From assembly GCA_905182985.1 (NCBI GenBank), contig CAJJDN010000042.1, positions 233,943-297,942 on the forward strand: a DNA stretch of 64,000 nucleotides. The letters are read 5' to 3'. Of this stretch, positions 53,282 through 64,000 are shown piece by piece (the first letter of the stretch is position 1; every line of letters starts with the position of its first letter). Below the pieces are notes generated by a model. That model was not told where the DNA came from. It did not search any database and saw only the letters and a program-made list of their open reading frames with translations. The stretch comes from Paramecium sonneborni (taxonomy: Eukaryota > Ciliophora > Oligohymenophorea > Peniculida > Parameciidae). A program made the translations under genes and the position numbers.

Positions 53282-53929
53282 ATGAGCAGCTAGCTAAGCA
53301 AACAATCAGCTCCTTAAAAATTTTAAAGATAACCACCTCTTTCAAAATTAAAACCAACAGAAGTATAAGATCCATTTTAAAAATAAACTAATGGTTTTGA
53401 TCCTATAAAATATGTTAAACCTGGATTGAGTAAAGAAGATGTCATTAAAATAAAAGAATGTTTTGATATTTTTGATGATGATAAAAGTGGTGCTATTTCG
53501 TAAGAAATGATATATAATCTCTTCATAGACCTAATGAATTAAAAAATGCTATAGTAGCTTTAGGTATGGAATAAAGTATAGAAGATATTGTGAATATGAT
53601 TCAAGATCTTGATTAAGATGGATCAAGGTAAGTTGATTTTGAAGAGTTTTTATAAATATTTGGATTTTAAGGGTATTTTTTATTTTATTTTAAGTTCTTT
53701 AGAAGATGAAGAAGTATTATCAGATTTATATAAATAATTTGATTCCTCTAAAGAAGGTAAAATTACTTATGAGGATTTCAAAAGAATTAATGAATTAGTA
53801 GCTGAAAGATATACTGATCAAGAATTAAGAGATATGGTACAATTTGCTGATTAAAATAAAGATGGAGTTTTAAGTTGGGATGAATTCAAAATAGTTATTC
53901 AAAAAGAAAATTAGAATAATAACAAATGA
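53282..53929 (+). CDS. Centrin-like EF-hand protein (198 aa)
   Basis: ATG 53282 to TGA 53927-53929; introns of 29 and 22 nt. A roughly 60-residue basic N-terminal extension precedes four EF-hand regions. Loops: DDDKSGAISPNE (complete), DQDGSRQVDFEE (nearly canonical), DSSKEGKITYED and DQNKDGVLSWDE. The IKECFDIFDDDKSG start and the LVAERYTDQELRDMVQFAD linker are centrin-like. The calmodulin family is the alternative. Centrins act in basal bodies and the infraciliary lattice. Confidence 0.75.
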
Positions 53930-54778
53930 ATAACAAATAAAATATAAATAGTCAAATCTTATTTGTCATTTCATTTTCATTTCTTGAAATACATTCTTTT
54001 TATCTTTAAAACTTGATTTCTAAATTTTTGGCTTTTATATCATTCCACAAAATTAATTGTTTCAATCTAAAAAAATAACATAAATAAGAGATTTCTAATC
54101 TTAATAAGAATAATTCAATTACTTTTATAAATTAATCTAATTCTTATATATCCAATTCATTTATGTTTATTGTATTTAAACTACTTGAGTAATTGTAAAA
54201 AATATATTAAACTTCTTTAATTGAGGGTCAATAAGGGTTAACTTTGTTTATAAAAAGATGTGGAGATACAAGCAAAAACACTCATATTATGTAGCTATAA
54301 ATAGTGGAAAAATAATTTTGTAAGTTGATATCTTTTTATTTACACAAAATTATTATTTGTGATATGATATATTTTAATTTTACAATACATAATCATAAAA
54401 GAGAAAGTTAGCAATGCCAAACTTATTACTGAACTTTCATTTAATTCTTATCTACATTTTTAATAAATAATGAATAAAAACATTGTATATATAGATAATT
54501 AAGTGCCATGAATAATTAGTACCTTAAAATACTATTATAGTTTAATATTACTTAAATAGTACAAGTAGTAATGATCATTAAATAACATCATTTTTATGTT
54601 TTTTAATGCCAACTTATGTTACTATTAAGAATTTTAGTTTTCAAATTTAGGTTTAGATTTTGAATAAGTAGCAAGTAAGTAATGATAAGTAGAACCTATT
54701 GAACAAATTGAATGAAACTAAAAACTGTGATTGAAATAAGTACAATATAAAATAGTCCCATTTTAAAATAAAATTAAT
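53930..54778. other. 849-bp intergenic region, no confident gene
   Basis: Between two plus-strand genes. A minus-strand chain of short open stretches (about 90 codons from MSVFACIST near 54290 down to TNKI near 53950) can be spliced together with 28-nt introns, but nothing supports its product. Otherwise AT-rich. Confidence 0.35.
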
Positions 54779-55950
54779 ATGCAATAATAATAGGTGGCTC
54801 TAAATTTTGAATATCTAAAACCAGCTCAATACCTAGTAGACGCAATAGTGCATGATCGTAAAATTGTGAAAGATTGATTTAGCATAATACATTAAGAGAA
54901 AAGAGAGATCTAAGAGTTAGAGAAGAATTTGGGAGAATGTACCTTATGATGCTTATGAAAAAGAGAAGATGGCAGATTTTATGAAGATAGTAGCAAAGAA
55001 TAAAATATAATTGCCAGCAGAGTAAAATAAATTGTAATTTTCATTATAGTTGGTCAGAGTGTGATACATTGAAAATGGTTTATTGTGGCAAATTTAAAGA
55101 TAAGAATTACTTAAAAGTTTTACAAAATCATTTAGCATGGAGAGCAGTACCAAACAATTTCTAACCAACTGATATCAATATAGCATTTTTATAAAAAGGC
55201 ATAGTGTATACTTTTGGAAGAGATAAATAGTAAAGACCCATTATTATTATGAATCTTGAATTAGTGAATTTGAAATAGGTTAATAAAATAGATTATTTTT
55301 AGTTTAGTGAAGAAGTATATATCAATGCATTAAGCTACTATTTTGGTATAATTAAGAAAAACTGTTTTGTTCCTGGAAAGATTGAAAATTGGGTATTTAT
55401 AATGGATACAAAAAAATTAGGACTTTCTAAATTTCCTTTTAAAGTATTATATGAAAATAATAATATAGGCAATTTAAATAGCAACAAAAACAATGCAAGT
55501 GAATTTTTGTGGTTGTTTAGACAAATTATATTTATTAAATCCTTCAAGTTCATTAAGTTTTTCATGGAAGATGGTTTCTGGTATTAATAATAAAATAATA
55601 AAAAGCTGTTGCTGATGCTGATACAATGGAAAAGATTCAAATGTTGAAACCAAATGAATATTAAAAAATTTAGGAAAGAATTCCTGCAAATTAATTAGAA
55701 GAATAATATGGAGGAAAAGTAGCAAATTTAACAAAATTCTGGTAAGAATGATTAATAATATTATAGGCCACCTATTAATATAGAAATTCCTGGAGGATAT
55801 ACAGAAGAAATATTGAAAGCAGTATAATCTATGAAAACAGCTGAAATAGTGATTTAATAAGATGTACCTGCTTCAGAAGAAGATGAATTAAAATTATAAG
55901 AATAAATGGCCAAAATGCAAATAAAGAAAGAAGATGATGATGATGATTGA
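54779..55950 (+). CDS. CRAL-TRIO (Sec14-like) lipid-transfer protein (347 aa)
   Basis: ATG 54779 to TGA 55948-55950; introns of 25, 28, 25, 25 and 25 nt restore an exact frame. N-terminal helices correspond to CRAL-TRIO-N (ECDTLKMVYCGKFKDKNYLK, then HLAWR). The Sec14 lobe shows IVYTFGRDKQQRPIIIMNLE, ALSYYFGIIKKNCFVPGKIE-NWVFIMDTKKLG, then LDKLYLLNPSSSLSFSWKMV. An acidic Asp run closes the protein. Sec14 proteins exchange phosphatidylinositol or other lipids between membranes. The exact ligand is unknown. Confidence 0.8.
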
Positions 55951-55987
55951 TAAAATGTTTAATACATTCAAATAAATATAATATTAT

Positions 55988-57083
55988 ATGAGTTTTTTGA
56001 GATCTAAAAAAATGAAATATTGTAATTTAGTAATCCCTATAGAAAGTGCTTATGTAGTGATGAATGAATTAGCAAGATTAGGATAGTTTCATTTTTTAGA
56101 TTATGATCCATAATTATCAATGATCAACAGACCATTTGCTAATTATGTAAAAAGGTATTAATAAAATGAACTAATATAAGATATGATTCAATTTAAAAAT
56201 TGAATTTTTTTGAACTACTTCTTGAAGAATTCAAAAAAAATCTTCATTATTGTGAAAATGTTCAAACGTTGTTAGATTATTTATAATAAGTTCAATATAG
56301 AAGAATGAACCAAGGACATGCTTAATTTGCTGAATTTTAACAAGAAATAGAATTTTAAAAATATAAATTCAAGAGTAATTTACTAATTTGTAAAATCTAC
56401 GGAAAAGTAAATATAATAACAGAATAATAATTGGTTTTGTAAAAAGCATAAGACATTCTAGGTTAATCAGCATTCTCATAGTATTTTTATGATTTTAATT
56501 CTATATAGTTGTAATAGATAAAGAAGAAGAAGTTCGATTCACTTTGTTATTTATTACTTCAATTTTAAAAATCTGCTAATTTTATGTAAAGTTTAAATTA
56601 TGAAGAAACATTTAAGTTTAGATAAAAAATTATTAATTTTTAATTATTTATAAAAAGTAAATAATATTTATTTATAACTTAATAAAACATAATTCAACGA
56701 GAAAAAAACTTTTCATTTGAATTAAGTTTAATATTATTATATTATAGGATGTAAAATCTTCGCCTAGATATATTAGGAGGAATTAGTAATACTGCTTCCT
56801 ATCTTCGTTTTTGGGCATTATCTTTAGCACATGGATAATTAGCAGAAGTATTCTATAATATGTGTTTGCCTGGAAATTAGAAACAGGAGGAATCTTAGGT
56901 GGGTTGTTAAGAGGATACTTTTATCTTTTCTTACTTTTGGAGTTTTGATGACTTTGGATGAAATGGAATACTTTTTGCATGCTCTACGTTTACACTGGTA
57001 TGATACACTTTAATCAAAGGGTTGAATTTCAGAATAAGTTTTAGGATATTTGTTTATTGGCTATTCTTACAAAAAAATTTTGA
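55988..57083 (+). pseudogene. Truncated, frameshifted V-ATPase subunit a (pseudogene)
   Basis: From ATG 55988 (MSFLRSKKMKYCNLVI) the cytosolic N-terminal domain of the V-ATPase 100-kDa subunit reads for about 210 residues, with one 26-nt intron (LARLGQFHFLDYDPQL; FANYVKRYD). The middle of the protein, including most transmembrane helices, is absent. After a junk stretch (56640-56755) the C-terminal part reappears (LGGISNTASYLRFWALSLAH; EMEYFLHALRLHW-VEFQNKF) and ends at 57081-57083. Two apparent single-T losses, near 56878 and 56938, break the frame there. A functional subunit (about 800 aa) cannot be made. Confidence 0.75.
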
Positions 57084-57389
57084 ATGAAAATCTTAAATAA
57101 TCAAATTCAAAATGATTGATACAATTATTAATTCAAGTGAAATCTAAATATTTATTTTTCAACTACAAATTTTATTTATATTATTATTAATTATATTTCT
57201 GATAAATATTAAAGAAAATTAGTTAGTTTATTTTTTTAATAGATAAAAAACAAAATATTTTTATTTAATACTTTAAATAATTTATTTATTAAGATAATAT
57301 TTATGATTTAATTTTGAATATTATTATTTCTTTATTAAATAATTTATAAATATAAATAATATTATGTATAATTATAAATATAATAAAAA
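57084..57389. other. Convergent 3' gap, low-complexity AT
   Basis: 306 bp with TTTATT/AATAAT runs between the V-ATPase relic and the 3' end of the coiled-coil gene. Nothing recognised. Confidence 0.5.
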
Positions 57390-60300
57390 TCAATTAAATT
57401 TAAAAGAAGAATCTTTTTTTTAAGATTTATATCTGGGTTGAACTTCTGGATTTCTTAAGTAATAAGGAACAAACTTTTTTGGCTATTATTACTATTATTA
57501 TTATTATTATTATTCTTGCCTTCTTCTTGTATATCTTGATTCTGCTGGACTTACTTATTATTATTAAACAATATCAGAAATATTAATCATATCTTTTTTC
57601 TTTTTTTCAATATAAACTGTATATTTATTCTACCTTTATTATGACATTTAACTTCCATGTTGTCTTTAATCTACAAAAGCATTAAATGATACTGGTGCCT
57701 CAACAATTACTTAATCATCTTAATCAAATTTAAATAAAGGTACTTCCGATTTTTCTTCTACTACCCTTGATGTTTAATTTTAAGAAGATGGTTAAGCATC
57801 ACTCAAATTAGATCTCATTGATGTCATCATTTTTGGTAGTTTTTTTCTTTTTGGTGGCAATTTTTAATCTAATTATAATCTAGAGTTTAATTCTGAATAA
57901 TCTGATAAATGTGATAATTATCTTTCATCTTAATTATTTGTATTTTCTCTTGCTAAAGTATTATCAGATTTTTTTTATTATATTTTATTTTATGTGACTT
58001 CTAAATCTTATTTAATTTAAGCTACTCTTTAAAGCATTTTTTATGTACTTAAACTAGGAGGTGGTTGAGATGCAATTTAAGGTCCTCCAAAAATATCATT
58101 TACTTTTTTATAATTCTAAACTTCCAAATCTAAGTATCTAATTATATCTCCTGCTTCTTTTACTTTATCATAAGCATTTACAACTAAATGATAAAGTTCT
58201 TAATGATCTTTAAGTAATCGTTAAATAGTTTCTGTATCATCTGGTCTTGCCATTCTTTCTTAATATTATCTTCTTAATTATTCAAATTAAACATATTTCT
58301 CTTCATATTTCTTTCTGTACTCTTCTATTTCTTAATTACATGTTTCTGTTAATGTATTTAATTATACATCACTTTATTCTTTCATTTACTGTATTTATAA
58401 TTGATATTTTAATTCTTATTCAATAATATCTTATTTTAACATATTATTATCTTTTTTCAATTAAGCAATTTAATTTTTTAAAAGTTAAATCTATTCATTC
58501 ATATCTTCTACTTCTTTCTCATTCTCTTTTAAAATATTCTAAAATTTAAGAGTTAATTAATTAACATATGCCTAACTCTCTTATCTTTCTGTTTAAGCCT
58601 TTTCTTTTTCTTCTTCCAACTCTCTTTAACATTATTTTACTATTACATCTAATCCTTAAATTGGACCCTCTTTTTTTGGTGCTTCTTTATAAACTATTTT
58701 TTCAACTATTTATATTATGGGTTTTCTCTATTCCTAATGTTGATCACTTCCATCTTATTAAGTTAATTATTCAATTATTTATTCATATCTTATTATCATT
58801 TCAGCCTTCTCTTTCTAATATTTTTGTTCTAATTCTATTAATTCTTCTTAATATTCTGGATCATTATCTTTATTAAATTAAACTAATAATTTGTTATCTT
58901 AACCTTATTAAACATTTTTAGATTAATATTCTGTTTATTATTCTTAATCAATCTTTTCTATTTTTATTTAAGTTTCTTCCAAAATCTTTAATTTTTATTC
59001 AAAATTAGTTTATGAAGTTTATAATCTCTATTCTAATATTTACTACTATTATAATGCATTTTATTTTGTTAATATTATTTCTTCTTAACTTTCTATTATT
59101 TCTTTTTATTTTTTCTCAATCTCTTGAATAAGATTTGTTTTTTCTTGTTAATATTGTTAATTAAGATTCTAAATCTTATTATTTAATTCTTATGTAATTC
59201 CAAGTGATTCTATATATTAATTCTTAGATTTTGTTAATTCTTATTCTTAATTACCAATATAAATTTGTAATTCTTTCACTACTTTTTAATGTTTATGATT
59301 CTCCTATTATCTTGTAAGCTCTTTATTTTTCATTTCACATTTTAAAGATATAATTTCATTATTCCTTGTTTATATTTGTTCACTCAATACAGAATAGTGT
59401 TATTAAATTTATGTTGTTTATTCCATCATCTTTTATAGTTTTTATGTTAAATTATCATTCATTTTATTAAAAACATTTATAGACATATTCATTTCATCTT
59501 ATAATTAAGTAATTCTTTCATGACTCTTCTATTCAGAATCAATATACTTAGATTGTAATTAATTTAATTAGTTTTATAGATTAGCTAATTAATATTACTT
59601 TTATTCACAAGATGCTGTTAAATTTAAAATCTTATCTTCTAATGGTTTTTTAGCTGATTTAATTAATATTTCAACTCCATCCCTTAATAATATTATTTCT
59701 TCTTGAAATTTAGTTTCTATTTATTTAACTTAAATTTTAAAATCATTAACTTAAGCTTAAACTTAAACTTATAATTATTATATTTCTATATCCTTATTTT
59801 TTATTGTAAGTTCTTTAACTTATTATTCTTCTTTTAATTTGTTTAATTTCTCATTAAATTCCATCTATTTAGATTATGCTTATAAATCTAACTTAGCTAT
59901 GTGATCTTTATGTATTAATTCATATTATTCAAATTTACTAATAGAAGAATCCAATTAAACTTTCAATTTACCAATTTCTGCATTTTTCTATCTATTTAAG
60001 AATTCAAATTATTCTTATGCATTTTTTTACAATTAATTCATTCTATTATCTGATTGCATCTCCATTTCTTCCTTTATTTTCTAAATTTATTTATTATGAT
60101 CAACTTTCATTTATTCTTATAATCTCTAAAATCTTTCTACTTTTTCTTTCATTCTATTTTCTAAATTTTAAACATTTAATTATAGAGATTTAATTTCTTT
60201 TTATTAGCTCTAAATTTCGTTTGCTTATCTAATAATTTCATCTTTAGAACTTTTAAGTTATGCTTTAGTTATTTCATGATCTTCTTTTAATTTTGAGTAT

Positions 60301-61308
60301 TATTCTGTTAGTTGTATAATTTAATTTTTTGATATTTCAATTTAATTTTCTAAATCCTAAACAACAAGAGTATATTTTTCTTTACTCTCTTTATATAATT
60401 AAATTAAAGCATCATATTCACTTGATAATTTCAAAAATTCATTTGTTTTTTATTCTAATTAGACTTAATATACTTCAGCATTTTTTTATAATATTTAAAA
60501 CTTGTCTTCATAGTTATTTTGTAATTGTTTTTAATTATTTGCATATTATATTTTTTATTCTTTCATTTCATTTCTATATTTTTTTTATAATTCTTTCATA
60601 GCAAAATCATGTTTAATATCAATATCTGTTTATTTGCATTAAAACTCTTATTCTAATTTTTAATAATATTATATTTTTAAATCCTTTCTAGTAATTTCAG
60701 ATTCATAACTTTATATATTCTACTAATGAAGTTCTATTTCTTAATTTAACTATAATATTTTTTCTTCTAATAGTCTTATTTATTAAATATTATCTTAACC
60801 ATCTTAGACTTATTACCTAAATCTATTTTTCCATTTATTTTTTTGATTCTGATATTATTATTCAATATCCTTAATTTCTAAAAGATGTAGTTCTTTAAGT
60901 TTTAAAAATTCCTCTTCCTTTAATTTCATAGCATTTAACATTTTTTCTTTTTCAACATAAAAATATCTTTAATCTTCAACCAAATATTTTACCAACAATT
61001 CAATAGATGCCATATCTTTTGAAAATTTTCTATCTTCATTAGTTGTTTAATTAACATCAAATGTTATCTTTTAAAGCTCTTCTCTGTAAACTTATTTAAT
61101 ATTCTACATTACCTGAAATTTATCTTAAATGCTCAATGATCTAATCTTTCAATTTATAATTTTCTCTAAGTAAATCAGCAAAAAGATTAGCAAAATATTT
61201 ACAATCATTTTGTAATTTCTGATTACCATCTTTTGTAAATAAATCCTATTTCAAAAGTTCTGAAAACTCATTCATTCTAAATTCGAATTCATCAATGCTA
61301 TTTTACAT
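57390..61308 (-). CDS. Long coiled-coil protein (1298 aa)
   Basis: ATG 61308 (second in-frame ATG 61275) to TGA 57390-57392; one 22-nt intron near 61120 balances the frame exactly. After a short head (MQNSIDEFEFRMNEF...CKYFANLFADLLRENYKLKD) nearly the whole protein is Gln/Glu/Lys/Leu heptad coiled coil. A Ser-rich tail with a 10-Gln run (57483-57512) ends PKKFVPYYLRNPEVQPRYKS. No motor or kinase domain is visible. Such proteins in ciliates are often basal-body or cytoskeletal rods. Its start lies 16 bp from that of the divergent kinase. Confidence 0.7.
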
Positions 61309-61324
61309 TTAATTATATAATAAA
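61309..61324. promoter_or_regulatory. 16-bp interval between divergent start codons
   Basis: TTAATTATATAATAAA-type sequence between ATG 61308 (minus) and ATG 61325 (plus). If both starts are right, each promoter must lie inside the other gene's 5' coding region. If the minus gene starts at 61275 the interval is 49 bp. Confidence 0.5.
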
Positions 61325-62315
61325 ATGAATAAATATAAAGAAGTAGGAGATTATCAAATATTTTTATATAAAAAATTGGGTGTTGGAGCTTTGGCTGAAG
61401 TATTTGTTGGAGAAAGGAAAAAAGATAAACAAAAAGTAGCAGTAAAAGTTATATCAAAATAATATATAAAATCAAGGGACAAATAAAATAAGTATAAAAA
61501 ATACTAATGAAGGGAATTATTTAAAAAAAGATTAAAGAGAGAAATTGCTATATAAAAAAGTCTTAAACATCCAAATATTATTTAATTATTTGATGTTTAA
61601 GAAACTGATAATTCAATATATTTATTTATGGAATTAGGAGATTGTACTTTAGATTAATACTGTTAAAATTGTAAATTTGATTCATAATTCTATTCTAGAA
61701 ATAATAAAATAAGAAGAACTTAAAAATATAATTAAATAAGTAGTCAGTGCTTTTTATTATATGTCTTAATAAGAAGTGATTAATCATCTTTAGAATGATA
61801 AACTTTATAAAGGAATATGTCATTTAGATTTAAAACCATAAAATATTCTATTGATTGGAAATAGTATTAAAATTTCAGATTTTGGTTTATCAACAGCTTT
61901 AAATTTAGATGAAAATTAAGAAATCATTCAATCTTCAGAATATATAGATAATGTACCTTCATCTATTGATTATTTAGGTTAAGGAAGGTAAATTTAATTA
62001 TTATTAATTAGTCTTTTATATATGTCAATAGAATAAATAAATTGTGAGAAAACAAAAAATTTAGAGGTTTTAGATGTTTGGAGTGCAGGAATTATATTTT
62101 ATGAGATTGCATTTGGTAAACATCCATATTATAAATTTGGTTAAAATTTGACAAATCCTATATAGTTATAAGAACTATTAAATACAATTGAAATTTAATA
62201 TCCTGAATCCCAATATGATAATCAATTTTATGACTTATTAAAAGGAATGCTTAAGAAAAATCAAAATGAAAGACTTACTTGGCAGTAATGTAAAGAACAT
62301 CCCTTTTTAATATGA
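61325..62315 (+). CDS. ULK/Atg1-like serine/threonine kinase (305 aa)
   Basis: ATG 61325 to TGA 62313-62315; introns of 21, 28 and 24 nt. Motifs: glycine loop LGVGALAEVFVGER, beta-3 Lys KVAVKVISKQ, REIAIQKSLKHPNIIQLFDV, GICHLDLKPQNILLIGN (HLD in place of HRD), KISDFGLSTAL, then DVWSAGIIFYEIAFGKHPYY and KNQNERLTWQQCKEHPFL. The glycine loop GVGALA and QNILL pattern suit the ULK/Atg1-like group common in Paramecium. No C-terminal regulatory domain is present. Confidence 0.8.
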
Positions 62316-62351
62316 ACATAATATTAATTAGTATGATAAATTAATTTATAA

Positions 62352-63392
62352 TCATAATGCAAATTGTTCTAAAAGGGATTCAACTTTTTAACCAAGGGTT
62401 GCTTAATTTTCTAATAAACTTAAATCATTATCTCTTAAATCAGAAAATTGATAAAATTGACTAGAATCAATTACAGATGTGTCTAATTCATCTAAAATAG
62501 TAATTTATTCATCTAATTCTTTATCTAAATTTTTAGTTTTTAATGATTAAGTTATCTAATTTTAGAAATGTGGTTATTATGATAAGTTTTATTAAATCTG
62601 TTTAAGTCTTTTTAAAGCTTCTCTATAAACTTATTATTCAGTATTTCTTTTATTGATTCCTATTTTTGTAATAGACAAAATATTGTTCAATTCTAATTAT
62701 ACTTAATAAACATTAATAGGATTTCCATTTTAAGTAGGATCCTTTTTCCATTCAACAGAAACTTTTGGCTTCAAATTAGTACAACCATTAACGAATTCTA
62801 AAAATGCTGATTTTGGATTTTATTTCAGTTCTAATAAAGGAACAGTTTAACCTCTATTTTGTAATATTTAAAATGTATACCTATCCAATACTTATTTTAA
62901 TATTGGTTATACAATCTCTCTTAAATGTTCTAAATCAAAACCAGAATCAAAATATTATGCTGCAATTATAGATTTCAAAGTTTCACAAAGTATTTTAGGG
63001 TTTTTCCTAATAATCCTTATATTTATTACTTTAAGTTGATTTAGTTACCTACTTAAATCAAGTTATCTAATTTATAACTTAAAGCTATATCAGCTAGATT
63101 TCTTTCACTTAATAGTCTTTATCTTAATAACACCAAATCACTTGACTTTTTTATTTAAGTTTCTTTATTTGGATAACTATATTGTGTAATTTCAATAATA
63201 CTACCCTCTTTAAATCAAATAATCCGAGAAAAAAAACTCTAAAATCATTTAACCAATCCCTACAAAGTCTTCATTATTCCCAAATGGGTATTTGGTACCT
63301 TTTTTTGATTGATACTCTAATTCATGTATTTTATTTGTCAATGCTTGTGCTAATGTATTTGTGTTTTAAAATATGAAGATTTTGTTATTCAT
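62352..63392 (-). CDS. RNase III-fold plus dsRNA-binding domain protein, catalytic residues degenerate (327 aa)
   Basis: TGA 62352-62354; introns of 25 and 32 nt balance the frame from ATG 63392. Residues about 40-90 align with the RNase III signature helix but read NNEDFSFFLGLFDLKRVV, lacking the Glu and Asp of ERLEFLGD. The rest of the fold is clear: LLRQRLLSERNLADIALSYK, then NPKILCETLKSIIAAQYFDS-GFDLEHL, where the usual D..E pair is CETLK. A dsRBD follows (NPKSAFLEFVNGCTNLKPKV...GINKRNTEQQVYREALKRL), then an acidic helical tail. Catalysis is doubtful; dsRNA binding is plausible. Upstream exons (63400-63600) may extend it, so the 5' end is uncertain. Confidence 0.65.
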
Positions 63393-64000
63393 TTTGATGA
63401 ATAATAATATTGTCTTTAGAATATATTTGATGAACATAACCTCTATTTTACTCTGACTGATTTCAGTTCCTTTCTATCATTTAATTTCAATTTGCACATT
63501 ATTTCGGAAAATCTTTTCATTTTCACTTTTACTTCATTCACTTACATCTATTTTTTACTTAATCTTCTCTTCTTCTAATTATACCCATCATTTTATCTAT
63601 TTATTCTACCTACAATAATTATGATCATAATCCAAAATTTTCTTATTCAAAAAGAATTCTCATAAAAGATGATAATTCCTTCTGATGTTCATGAAGGACA
63701 TCTCTTTATTTATTAAATCAAGTCAATGGCTAACAAATATTATATTTTAATATTGAGCATATTCCTTAAAGATGGAAATAATTAACTCATTAATTTGCTG
63801 AAAAAATGTAGTAAATTTAAATATATATGAATTACATAATTTCAACAATAATCAATTTAATTTTATATTAATACTATAATGTTAATAATAGTATGCATTA
63901 AAATGTTAATGATTGATTATTTTCTTTAAAAAAATATTATTAAAACTTTATTTTCAAATGAAGAAATTACACAAAATTTTTACAATTTAAAATTTTGAAC
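63393..64000. other. Right end, unresolved
   Basis: Minus-strand fragments with coding character (MMGIIRRRED...RFSEIMCKL near 63470-63590; RDVLHEHQKELSSFMRILF near 63640-63700) are interrupted by TGA and could be 5' exons of the RNase III gene or the end of another gene beyond the window. I could not splice them convincingly. Confidence 0.4.

Noticed and set aside
53940..54300. Spliced minus-strand protein of about 90 aa
   Set aside because: Several equally open frames exist on both strands and no family match supports any of them.

Overview
The window is a piece of a ciliate macronuclear chromosome, most likely Paramecium. TAA and TAG are read as glutamine throughout and TGA is the only stop. 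Introns are 19-33 nt GT...AG. The DNA is very AT-rich, and genes are packed on both strands with intergenic gaps that are often under 100 bp. I read the genes by hand with the ciliate code and checked that exon lengths sum to multiples of three. The HSP90 gene (23977-26109) is a good anchor: it is intronless, full length and ends in MEEVD.

Layout. 1-5734: end of an unknown gene, a multi-pass membrane protein, an unknown protein, and a minus-strand protein with a WHIM/WSD-like segment. 5927-13252: two exact tandem copies (1175 and 1230 bp), each pair separated by a single N. They look like unmerged contig overlaps, and they duplicate the 3' parts of a gamma-tubulin complex gene and an AGC kinase gene. 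13394-21453: RPL35, a second AGC kinase, a coiled-coil/MORN-like protein, an RBR E3 ligase, two Myb proteins and an STPGR (SHIPPO-type) axonemal protein. 21469-33539: GAF protein, HSP90, a hydrophobic protein, eS7, profilin-like, ankyrin, ER thioredoxin-domain and membrane proteins. 33922-47495: coiled-coil protein, SPEF2/CPC1-like central-pair protein and a giant ubiquitin protease. 47750-57083: divergent kinase, RING protein, alpha-solenoid-like protein, short acylated protein, TRM112, centrin-like protein, CRAL-TRIO protein and a broken V-ATPase subunit a. 57390-64000: long coiled-coil protein, ULK-like kinase and an RNase III-dsRBD protein with missing catalytic residues.

The genes do not form an operon or one pathway. 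Several serve cilia and the cytoskeleton (GCP, STPGR, SPEF2, centrin-like, profilin-like), others translation (RPL35, eS7, TRM112), ubiquitin (RBR, RING, USP) or signalling (four kinases). I found no CRISPR, prokaryotic defence system, virus, transposon or tRNA gene. The most notable features are the extreme gene packing (stop codons of convergent genes 0 and 3 nt apart, an ATGA stop/start overlap, divergent start codons 16 and 32 bp apart), the degenerate RNase III protein, the truncated V-ATPase relic and the assembly duplications.
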